From Anaerolineae bacterium (lineage in GTDB: Bacteria > Chloroflexota > Anaerolineae > JAAYZQ01): a stretch of 36,468 nucleotides of DNA. The position numbers and the translations under genes were made by a program. Shown piece by piece: positions 1 to 7,064 of the stretch. The DNA lies in NCBI GenBank assembly GCA_016929795.1, contig JAFGIA010000161.1, positions 1 through 36,468 of the forward strand, in the 5' to 3' direction. The first letter of the stretch is position 1; every line of letters begins with the position of its first letter. The notes below the pieces were generated by a model. That model was not told the origin of the DNA. It ran no database searches and worked only from the letters and a program-made list of their open reading frames with translations.

Positions 1-104
1 CCGATCATGCCGCCAACGCCGATCATGGTGATTGTAAAGAGTCCGAGGTCGCGGCTGAGGGTGACTTCTGGCACCTGGGCTGTGGACCTGTTTCTGGTTG
101 GCAT
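1..104 (-). CDS. APC-family amino-acid permease, N-terminal fragment (cut by window edge)
   Basis: The minus strand from an ATG at 104-102 reads about 34 codons to the window edge. It begins MPTRNRSTAQVPE and continues into LSRDLGLFTITMIGVGGMIG. A short cytoplasmic lead followed by a Gly-rich first membrane helix with an IGxGGMIG-type stretch is the classic start of APC-superfamily amino-acid/polyamine permeases, where the unwound Gly-rich part of TM1 binds substrate. An AGGAG ribosome-binding site lies at 112-116, 7 bases before the ATG. A minus-strand promoter at 200-227 fits this gene. The substrate cannot be told from 34 residues. The gene is divergent from the P-type ATPase and is probably unrelated to the glycan locus. 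Confidence 0.72.
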   Translation of the reverse strand, partial: MPTRNRSTAQVPEVTLSRDLGLFTITMIGVGGMI

Positions 105-199
105 ATATCTACTCCTGTCTGGCTCACACGAAAACCACCGCACACCCCCCTACGCCCAGGGGTTGCCCCTTCATCCGGCACAACGCGATGGCCCAGAAT

Positions 200-227
200 A
201 TTATACCATGGAACCCCCTGGATGCAA
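200..227 (-). promoter_or_regulatory. sigma70-type promoter for the APC permease
   Basis: On the minus strand TTGCAT (227-222) is followed after 16 bases by a perfect TATAAT (205-200). The predicted start lies near 193, which gives a leader of about 90 bases before the ATG at 104. It is divergent from the ATPase promoter. Called by eye from consensus only. Confidence 0.55.
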
Positions 228-269
228 CAACCTGTTGTTGTCAGAGGAAAACCGGGCACACGCACAAAA

Positions 270-298
270 TTGCCCCCATCCCCAAACCCGGCTATAAT
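270..298 (+). promoter_or_regulatory. sigma70-type promoter for the P-type ATPase
   Basis: TTGCCC at 270-275 and a perfect TATAAT at 293-298 are separated by 17 bases. Transcription would start near 305, upstream of the GGGAGGAG ribosome-binding site at 351-358 and the ATG at 371. This placement argues against any translation start upstream of 371. Confidence 0.6.
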
Positions 299-311
299 AA
301 GCCCGTTCACC

Positions 312-328
312 GCCTGCCGGCGGCAGGC
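312..328. repeat. Perfect 8-bp inverted repeat in the ATPase leader
   Basis: GCCTGCCG at 312-319 and CGGCAGGC at 321-328 flank a single G. The palindrome sits just after the predicted transcription start of the ATPase gene. It could be an operator, a stem-loop in the leader RNA, or a REP-like intergenic element. Sequence alone does not decide. Confidence 0.5.
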
Positions 329-370
329 AGGATACGCTCAGCACGAGCTTGGGAGGAGATTGTTCAGAGC

Positions 371-3199
371 ATGGACCTCAACAAGGCCTGGCATACACTG
401 GACATAGAAGCCGCGGCCACCGCCCTCGATACGGACCTGGAGCAGGGTCTCAGCGAGGCACAGGTGCGCCACCGCCGCGAGGAATTTGGCCCCAACCAGC
501 TTCGCGAGCGCCCGCCACGCACCTTCTGGCAGATGTTGCTCGACCAATTCAACCAATTCCTGGTCCTGATCCTGATCGCCGCCGCCGTCGTCTCGGCGCT
601 CATCGGGTGGAGCGAGTTCAATCGCACCGGCGAAATGACCGAGTTTATCGACGCCGCCGCGATCATGACCATCGTCATCCTGAACGCCATCCTCGGCGTC
701 GTGCAGGAGGGGCGCGCCGAAGAGGCGCTCGCCGCCCTCAAAAAGATGTCGGCGCCGAACGCCCAGGTGCTACGCGGCGGACACCAGACCACTATCCCTT
801 CTGCCGACCTGGTGCCTGGCGACGTGGTCATTCTCGAAACCGGCAACTATATCCCCGCCGACGTGCGCCTGGTCGAAAGCGTCAACCTGCGCATCGAAGA
901 GGCATCACTCACCGGCGAGTCGGTGCCTGTCGGCAAGGACGCGCGCGACACCCTGCCCGCCGACGCGTCACTCGGCGATAGGCACAACATGGCCTTTATG
1001 AGCACCGTGGTCACCTATGGGCGCGGCAGCGGCCTCGTCGTCGGCACCGGCATGCAGACCGAAATCGGCGCGATCGCCGAGATGATCCAATCGTACGAGG
1101 AGGAGCAAACCCCCCTCCAGGTCAAGCTCGACAACCTGGGTCGCACGCTCGGTATCCTGACCCTGATCGTGTCGGCCCTCGTGGGCATCATTGGCATCGT
1201 GCGCGATACACAGGTCGGCGTACTTTTCAGCCAGGGGCCAGGGGCCTATTTCGGGCTGGAGGAGACGGTGCCCAACCTGGTCGAGATGTTCATGGTCGCC
1301 GTCAGCCTGGCCATCGCCGCCGTGCCTGAGGGGCTGGCGGCCGTCGTCACCATCTGCCTCGCTCTGGGTATGCAAGAGATGGTCAAGCGCCACGCCCTCA
1401 TCCGCCGCCTGCCTGCCGTCGAGACGCTCGGCTCGGCCACCGCCATCTGCTCCGACAAGACGGGCACGCTAACGCAGAACGAAATGACCGCGGTCCAGGT
1501 GTACGTCGACCGCAGCCTGCTCAACATTACCGGCGAGGGCTATCGCCCCGAGGGCGAGTTCCTCGACAGTGGAGAAAAAGTGGGGCTGGGCGGCTACCCA
1601 GGCATGCGCTTGCTGCTGCGTGCCGGCTTGTTAGCTAACGACGCTCGCCTCGAGCGCATCGACGAAAACGGCGACGCCCATTGGCGCATCGCCGGCGATC
1701 CCACCGAGGGGGCGTTCGTCGTCGCCGCCGCCAAGGCCGGCTACTGGAAAGAGGAGCTGGGCAAAGAGTACCCTCGCCTGGAAGAGATCCCGTTCGACTC
1801 GGATCGGAAGCGGATGACCACCTTCCACCCCGATCCGCGCTACGGCGGCTACGTGGCCTATATGAAAGGCGCGCCCGACATCGTTCTCGACCTGTCGACG
1901 CACATCCTCGAAGACGGGCAGATCCGCCCGCTGACCCACGAGCGACGCGGCAACGTCCTGGAGGTGAACCAGGCACTGGCCGGCAATGCCCTGCGCGTGC
2001 TCGGCGTGGCCTTTCGCCCGCTCGACGAGGCGCCCAAGAATCCACAACCCTGGGATTGGGAAAAAGAGATGGTATTCATCGGCCTGCTGGGCATGATCGA
2101 CCCGGCCCGCCCCGAGGTGGCTCCCGCCATTCGCACCGCCCGCCACGCAGGCATCGAAACAGTCATGATCACCGGTGACTATCCCAACACGGCTGTCGCC
2201 ATCGCCAAAGAGATCGGCCTGCTGCAAGAAGACGATGTGGCACTCACAGGCGCCGAGCTGGAGCGCATCGATGACGAGGAGTTCCTCGACCTCGTCGAGA
2301 ACGTCGCCGTCTATGCCCGCGTGTCGCCCCAGCACAAGGTCCGGATCGTCGACGCGTTGAAAGCGTGCGGCCACATCGTCGCCATGACGGGCGACGGGGT
2401 GAACGACGCTCCTGCACTCAAGCGCTCCAACATCGGCGTCGCCATGGGCATCACCGGCACCGACGTGTCGAAAGAGACGGCCGACATGGTGCTTACCGAC
2501 GACAACTATGCCAGCATCGTATCAGCCATCGAGCAGGGGCGGATCATCTATTCCAACATCCGCAAGTTCGTCTACTACCTGCTGTCGTGCAACATGGCCG
2601 AGATCACCATCCTCTTCCTCTCCATGCTCGCCGGCTGGCCGCTGCCACTGGTGCCGATCCAGCTCCTGGTGCTCAACCTGATCACCGACGGCGCGCCAGC
2701 GCTGGCCCTGGGCGTCGAAAAGGGCGATCCCGACATCATGGACGTGAGGCCGCGGCCGGTCGCGGAGCCAATCATCAACCGCGAGATGGTGATCGGCATT
2801 GTCGTGCAGACGATCGCCATCACCACCGCCGTGCTCATCGCCTTCCGCATCGGGCTGGCCGATGGTGAGGCACATGGGCGCACAATGGCCTTTGCCACGC
2901 TCTCGATCTCGGAGCTGCTGCGCGCGTACACGTCACGCTCCGAGCGCTACTCTGTGTTTGCCATCGGCATCTTGAGCAACAGGTGGATGCAGTGGGCGGT
3001 GCTGGCGTCCTTGATCGTCTTGATGGCCATCATCTATGTGCCAGTCCTCGACCCGGTTTTTGGCACCACCTTCCTGACCCTCAGCGACTGGGCGATCATG
3101 CTCCCACTCATCCTGCTGCCGTCGGTGGCGGCTGAGGTAAACAAGTGGGTGCTGCGCCGGCTCGCCGCTCAGGAGCGCGCCGCCCGCCTGGGAGCCTGA
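371..3199 (+). CDS. P-type cation-transporting ATPase, probably Ca2+ (P2 type)
   Basis: Protein of 942 aa that pumps cations across the cytoplasmic membrane at the cost of ATP. An N-terminal cation-ATPase domain comes first. The actuator TGES loop is at residues 181-184 and the phosphorylation motif DKTGTLT has its aspartate at 362. The hinge TGDGVNDAP starts at about 673, and a C-terminal transmembrane block follows. Membrane helix 4 has VPEGLAAVVT and helix 6 has LNLITDGAPALALG, which match P2A/P2B calcium pumps better than heavy-metal (CPx) or K+ types; no CPC motif or metal-binding N-terminal domain is present. The open frame extends upstream to 98, but the ATG at 371 has GGGAGGAG at 351-358 and lies downstream of the promoter, so it is preferred. 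The gene is convergent with the glycan locus and has no evident link to it. The ion is inferred from family motifs. Confidence 0.93.
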   Translation: MDLNKAWHTLDIEAAATALDTDLEQGLSEAQVRHRREEFGPNQLRERPPRTFWQMLLDQFNQFLVLILIAAAVVSALIGWSEFNRTGEMTEFIDAAAIMTIVILNAILGVVQEGRAEEALAALKKMSAPNAQVLRGGHQTTIPSADLVPGDVVILETGNYIPADVRLVESVNLRIEEASLTGESVPVGKDARDTLPADASLGDRHNMAFMSTVVTYGRGSGLVVGTGMQTEIGAIAEMIQSYEEEQTPLQVKLDNLGRTLGILTLIVSALVGIIGIVRDTQVGVLFSQGPGAYFGLEETVPNLVEMFMVAVSLAIAAVPEGLAAVVTICLALGMQEMVKRHALIRRLPAVETLGSATAICSDKTGTLTQNEMTAVQVYVDRSLLNITGEGYRPEGEFLDSGEKVGLGGYPGMRLLLRAGLLANDARLERIDENGDAHWRIAGDPTEGAFVVAAAKAGYWKEELGKEYPRLEEIPFDSDRKRMTTFHPDPRYGGYVAYMKGAPDIVLDLSTHILEDGQIRPLTHERRGNVLEVNQALAGNALRVLGVAFRPLDEAPKNPQPWDWEKEMVFIGLLGMIDPARPEVAPAIRTARHAGIETVMITGDYPNTAVAIAKEIGLLQEDDVALTGAELERIDDEEFLDLVENVAVYARVSPQHKVRIVDALKACGHIVAMTGDGVNDAPALKRSNIGVAMGITGTDVSKETADMVLTDDNYASIVSAIEQGRIIYSNIRKFVYYLLSCNMAEITILFLSMLAGWPLPLVPIQLLVLNLITDGAPALALGVEKGDPDIMDVRPRPVAEPIINREMVIGIVVQTIAITTAVLIAFRIGLADGEAHGRTMAFATLSISELLRAYTSRSERYSVFAIGILSNRWMQWAVLASLIVLMAIIYVPVLDPVFGTTFLTLSDWAIMLPLILLPSVAAEVNKWVLRRLAAQERAARLGA

Positions 3200-3210
3200 C
3201 CGCCCCACGG

Positions 3211-3244
3211 CATTGTCATTGCGAGCGGGGCGACAAAGCAATCC
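3211..3244. repeat. ATTGCGAGC...GCAATC-type interspersed palindromic repeat
   Basis: In the convergent gap between the ATPase and the last GT gene the sequence reads CATTGTCATTGCGAGCGGGG and then CGACAAAGCAATCC. The arms ATTGC (3218-3222) and GCAAT (3238-3242) can pair. The layout TCATTGCGAGC-spacer-GCAATC resembles a short dispersed repeat found between genes in many bacterial genomes. It may act as a weak bidirectional terminator here; no T-tract is present. Confidence 0.55.
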
Positions 3245-3276
3245 ACATCGAGAGGGGCTTGCAGGTGCGTCCAGCG

Positions 3277-4641
3277 TTAGCTGCCCGCTCGGCCGTACAG
3301 GTCGAGCAGCTCCACCACGTGCTGCTCCATCCCCATCGCCGGCGGGACATTCTCCCTCAGCCGCGCCAGCAATCCAGAGTCGTCGATCAGCCGCTTCAGC
3401 GTGCGGCGCAGGTCCTCCACATCGCCCGGAGTGAACAGCAGTCCGTCGACGCCGTCACGCACCTTTTCCACCAGCGCGCCGTGTCCCGCGGCCACCACCG
3501 GCACCCCGGCTGCCCGCGCTTCCTGGATGACCACCGGCGAATTCTCGTACCAGAGCGAGGGCACGACGACCACGTCACTGTCGGCCAACACCTCGCCCAC
3601 CTGCTCGTTGGCGACGCGCCCCATCATCTCTGCGTCCGAGCCTTCCGCCTCAATGGCCGCGCGCAGGCGCGCAGCATAGTCCGGAAAGGTGCCCGGGTCT
3701 CCCCAGATGCGCAGTCGCGCGGCGCCGCGGGGCAGCCCGTTCAATGCGTCCACCAGGACATGCACCCCCTTCTGCCAGGCGATAGACCCGAGAAAGGTGA
3801 TGCGCAGAGGGCCTGGCGAGGGATGCCCGGCGACACGGCTGAGGTGTCCCAGCGGCAGCCCATTTTCCAGGTAGTGGAGCCGCCCGGCGGGAAAGCCGGC
3901 GGCTAGGTAGCGGTCGATGAGAAAGTGAGAGGGCGAGATCAGCTTGTCGGCCGACAACGCCGCGTGGCGCACCACGCGGTCGCGGTAGGCAAAGAGCGGT
4001 GCCAGGGCCGGCCGCAGCGCCCTGGCCGCAGGCGACGGAAAGCGCGCCGCCGCAGCGCAGCGCACGCAGTTCATGCCCCACGCCTTGCCACGGCACGTCT
4101 GCCCATCGGGCCAGATGAGCTGCGAGTTGCCACACAGGAACCAGTAGTCGTGCAGGGTCAGCAGCACCCGGGCCCCCCAACGGCGCGCCAGCGGCAGCAG
4201 GCGTGCCGAGAGCGCCATGACATGCTGAAAGTGCACCAGATCGGGCCGGAAGAGGTCGAGAAAGCGGGCAAAGCTGGCCTCGACATCGCGGTTGACAAAA
4301 GTGCCAAAAAACTCGCCGGCGACCGACGCCCTCAGGCCGACAGGGTGGAGCGCCACCCGGCGCACGCGTACCCCATCCACCTCATCGTCGTGCTCGACGA
4401 GCCCTCCGCTGTCTCCTGGCACGTGGCCGCCGAGCGTAGCGCCGCCTCCCTCGCTCCTGGCCCCGTCCCGGGGCCCGAGCGTGGCCGCCGAGCGTGGCAC
4501 GCCGTCGTGCCGGAAAAAGACAGCCACCTGGTGCTCGCCGCCGCGCGCGCCCGCGAGAGCACGCGCCAGGTGGTGTGTGTACACCTCCACCCCGCCGAGT
4601 GAGTAGGGGGGAAACTTGTGCGCAACCAATAGGAGCCGCAT
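3277..4641 (-). CDS. Glycosyltransferase family 4
   Basis: Protein of 454 aa with the GT-B fold, expected to transfer a sugar from a nucleotide-sugar donor to a growing glycan at the cytoplasmic face. The N-terminus MRLLLVAHKFPPYSLGGVE is the typical acceptor-side Rossmann start. The C-terminal donor-binding half has an intact EX7E motif in YENSPVVIQEA (Glu366 and Glu374). Cysteines in CRGKAWGMNCVRC follow a THDYWFLC-type segment, a pattern seen in a GT4 subgroup. An extra Gly-rich stretch at about residues 52-88 is encoded by DNA with a 15-bp direct repeat (4423-4437 and 4481-4495), so it may be a recent expansion. The ATG at 4641 lies 4 bases after the stop of the upstream secreted-protein gene. 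This is the last gene of the operon. Donor and acceptor are unknown. Confidence 0.9.
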   Translation of the reverse strand: MRLLLVAHKFPPYSLGGVEVYTHHLARALAGARGGEHQVAVFFRHDGVPRSAATLGPRDGARSEGGGATLGGHVPGDSGGLVEHDDEVDGVRVRRVALHPVGLRASVAGEFFGTFVNRDVEASFARFLDLFRPDLVHFQHVMALSARLLPLARRWGARVLLTLHDYWFLCGNSQLIWPDGQTCRGKAWGMNCVRCAAAARFPSPAARALRPALAPLFAYRDRVVRHAALSADKLISPSHFLIDRYLAAGFPAGRLHYLENGLPLGHLSRVAGHPSPGPLRITFLGSIAWQKGVHVLVDALNGLPRGAARLRIWGDPGTFPDYAARLRAAIEAEGSDAEMMGRVANEQVGEVLADSDVVVVPSLWYENSPVVIQEARAAGVPVVAAGHGALVEKVRDGVDGLLFTPGDVEDLRRTLKRLIDDSGLLARLRENVPPAMGMEQHVVELLDLYGRAGS

Positions 4642-4645
4642 CTGC

Positions 4646-6064
4646 TTATCGCGCCGACATGTCGAGCATCCGCCCTACTGTATCGAACCATCCCCAGGAA
4701 TTCAGGATCGACTCTCCATCGCCCGGTTTGATGACCAGGGGCAGCAGGACCGAGTATGTCGGGTAGAACGGCGCCCAGGCCGGCCCGGCCATCTGCAGGC
4801 GCACCCACTCCCCGGCAATGTCCCCGCGCTCCACCTGCAAGTAGATGATCTCGATCACCATTTGTGCGTCATAGATCTCTTGCAGCACCTCGCCGGGACA
4901 GTCGCCTGTCGTGAAGCATGGGTAGTAGGGCACACCGGCCGGCACGACGTACTCCAGCGGGGCAAGCTGTGATGGCTGGGCAATCACGGGCAAAAAGATG
5001 GCCCTGGGGGCCTTGTCGCTGTCGAGCCAGGCGCGCCCCAGAGGAAACACGCCCGAGAAAACCAGGTCGGTCGACAGGGCTGGCGTGCCGTCCGACAGGC
5101 GGTAGGTGCCCGCCGATGGGCGGTCCATGTTGAGCAGGCCGGGGCTGCTGCTCGTGTCGGTGTAGGGATCGACGGGCGTCGGCGGAAACTTGGCCAGAAA
5201 AAAGTTCGCACCCGAAGGGATGTCGAGCGGGATGCGGTCGTGCCGCTCAGGGTAGGTCATGAGCAGTTGGTCCATCAGGGGTTGAAAGATGCCAAGCCAA
5301 CCCTCGCCGATGTACGACTGGAAGGTCGCTGTCTGGACGCCCAGCACAGTGACACTTACCGGCGGCGTAGCCGTTACCGTAAAGACACCCGTGAGTGGAT
5401 AGTAATCGGCCCCGGCGATACGGATCCAGCACCCGGCATTTGCTGGCAAGTGCAGCCCATCTGCCTCCAGGGGAAGAGAGGGACTGGACCAGGGGCTGTA
5501 CTCCACCTCCGGATAGCGGAACGGGGCGCCAGAGTTGGCTGCCGGCTGTAACCGATCTAGCTCGGTGATGCTCAGCAGCAGGATCTCGGAAGTCACCTCG
5601 CGGCCCCCGTCGGCATACACTCTCAGCGTCGACGACGGGACGATGCTCCCCATGTGATCGTAGTGTGGGGTCTGCCCCAGGCAGCCAAACAGGGTTAGCG
5701 AGGGCGGCGTCGACCACGCTACCTGGTTTACGCGCGAATAGATCGTGGTGGTGACGACCAACGTGTCACTGATGCGCACGCCAGCATCGTACACAACGAT
5801 GCCGGCCCAATCCCCATACGAGAGGATCGTGCCCTCGAGAAGCTCCTCCGGTACCTGCCCGACCAGGTCGACGACGCTCAAGCCGCGCGGCTCCAGCCAC
5901 TCGGGCGCTTGCTGCTGCGATGCGGCCGAGGCCGTGCCGACGAGCGTCAGGGCGATGCCCTCGACGGCGATGACCAGCAGGACGAGCGACAGGTAGCGCG
6001 GGGTATGGCACAGAGCCGGGCGCTCGGCCCCCCGGATCGAATCAGCCCCCAGGTGGCTTGCCAC
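4646..6064 (-). CDS. Secreted or membrane-anchored beta-rich protein of unknown function
   Basis: I do not recognise a family. The preferred start is a GTG at 6064, one base after the methyltransferase stop, giving 472 aa. The open frame continues far upstream only as a shadow of the methyltransferase gene. About 20 residues in, a hydrophobic segment beginning YLSLVLLVIAVEGIALTLV is followed by ASAAS, which fits a signal peptide or anchor. The rest is rich in Thr, Pro and hydrophobic strand-like stretches, suggesting beta domains outside the membrane, and CFTTGDC may form a disulphide. LLPLVIK near the C-terminus and IFLPVIAQ inside resemble the FLPxV motif at the end of the beta-helix protein at 26147-28291. 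Tight linkage to the methyltransferase and GT4 suggests a role at the glycan's outer side. The start is uncertain; another in-frame GTG lies five codons upstream. Confidence 0.7.
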   Translation of the reverse strand: MASHLGADSIRGAERPALCHTPRYLSLVLLVIAVEGIALTLVGTASAASQQQAPEWLEPRGLSVVDLVGQVPEELLEGTILSYGDWAGIVVYDAGVRISDTLVVTTTIYSRVNQVAWSTPPSLTLFGCLGQTPHYDHMGSIVPSSTLRVYADGGREVTSEILLLSITELDRLQPAANSGAPFRYPEVEYSPWSSPSLPLEADGLHLPANAGCWIRIAGADYYPLTGVFTVTATPPVSVTVLGVQTATFQSYIGEGWLGIFQPLMDQLLMTYPERHDRIPLDIPSGANFFLAKFPPTPVDPYTDTSSSPGLLNMDRPSAGTYRLSDGTPALSTDLVFSGVFPLGRAWLDSDKAPRAIFLPVIAQPSQLAPLEYVVPAGVPYYPCFTTGDCPGEVLQEIYDAQMVIEIIYLQVERGDIAGEWVRLQMAGPAWAPFYPTYSVLLPLVIKPGDGESILNSWGWFDTVGRMLDMSAR

Positions 6065-6065
6065 C

Positions 6066-7064
6066 CTATCTCGATCCACGATCCGATTTTTGCCTTCCCA
6101 GCAACAGTTGAAAGTCTGCCTGTAGCAGCCCGCTGCGGATGAACGCATCCTCCGTCGCGGCAATGGCCTCGATATAGGCACACGCGTCGGCGTCTTCTGG
6201 GTCAAAGTTGTGGATGATGCCATTGTACAACAAGTGCTGGATCGTCCCACCAAGCGAGCGAGTGAGCACGACATCAAAGTATTCTCGAAACAGGGGCACA
6301 ATGTCCGCTGAGCGAATCGCCTCGAACGGCGAGGCTGCGTCGAGCACGTCCGGATCCATCCGAACCTCTTCCACTTTGAGCGTGCCCCATGGAAAGCGGC
6401 GCAGGTGGTCAGGTAAGAGCGCCAGAAGCGAGCGCACAAGGGCCATCTGCTCGTCGGACCATTGGAACTGGCTGGGCCCGACATACTCCTCCAGCATAAA
6501 GAGACCGTTGGGCGTGAGCGCGTTGTGCACTTCCTGCATGATGTGCTCGAGCTCGACAAAGTGGTGAAAGGCATGGCACGAAAAGATCAAGTCGTACGTG
6601 CCTGGCGCGAGCGCCATCGTATTGACGTCGGTTTGCCAGAACCGGCCTGGAGCACCGCGCGCCTCGCGCTGCCGCTCGGCGTCGGCGATCATGTCACGGC
6701 TGACGTCGATCCCCTCGATCCAGAGCGAGGCGCCTGCGTCGTAAATGCCCAAGCTGCGAAAGCCCGAGGCACAGCCGAGATCAAGGCTACGCTGAGCCGG
6801 TCCACCTACATGTGCCTTGATATAGTCAATCCAGTGCACGCCCTCACAGTCGTTCATCGCCCGGGCATAGTGCTCGCCAATCAAAGGGTGCTCCAGCCAC
6901 GCGGTCCACTGCCGGCCCTCGGCGAGATAGTGGGCACCCCAACGCTCGCCCTGCTGCTGCATCCTCTCATCATAATCACGCTCCCTGTGCTGTGGCACTG
7001 CCTCCGCCGCAGGTGGAGACGAGCGCCGCCGGAACCATGATTGTATTCGATCCAACTGTTTCAC
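6066..7064 (-). CDS. Class I SAM-dependent methyltransferase
   Basis: Protein of 332 aa. A Rossmann methyltransferase core follows about 90 helical residues. Motif I is LDLGCASG (residues 94-101), the acidic end of strand 2 is IEGIDVS, and the post-motif region has YDLIFSCHAFHHF and a later LFMLEEYVG strand, as in methyltransferase-11/25 type enzymes. The start is a GTG at 7064 that overlaps the TGA stop of the upstream membrane protein (GTGA), so the two are translationally coupled. The gene ends one base before the next gene's GTG. Within a GT cluster the likely substrate is a sugar hydroxyl or a sugar precursor. O-methylation of the non-reducing end is a known chain-stop signal in Wzt-dependent O-antigens, but that role here is inference. 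Confidence 0.85.
   Translation of the reverse strand: MKQLDRIQSWFRRRSSPPAAEAVPQHRERDYDERMQQQGERWGAHYLAEGRQWTAWLEHPLIGEHYARAMNDCEGVHWIDYIKAHVGGPAQRSLDLGCASGFRSLGIYDAGASLWIEGIDVSRDMIADAERQREARGAPGRFWQTDVNTMALAPGTYDLIFSCHAFHHFVELEHIMQEVHNALTPNGLFMLEEYVGPSQFQWSDEQMALVRSLLALLPDHLRRFPWGTLKVEEVRMDPDVLDAASPFEAIRSADIVPLFREYFDVVLTRSLGGTIQHLLYNGIIHNFDPEDADACAYIEAIAATEDAFIRSGLLQADFQLLLGRQKSDRGSR

Noticed and set aside
98..370. Start of the P-type ATPase at 98
   Set aside because: The promoter at 270-298 lies inside this extension, and the residues are Pro/His/Cys-rich without similarity to the family; the ATG at 371 has a ribosome-binding site.
3145..4606. Plus-strand open frames overlapping the GT4 at 3277-4641
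   Set aside because: Antisense shadows; the minus-strand frame carries the full GT4 motif set.
6067..6574. Upstream extension of the unknown secreted protein to 6574
   Set aside because: The extension overlaps the methyltransferase in another frame and is Ser/Arg-rich without domain character; the signal-like helix begins only after ~6064.
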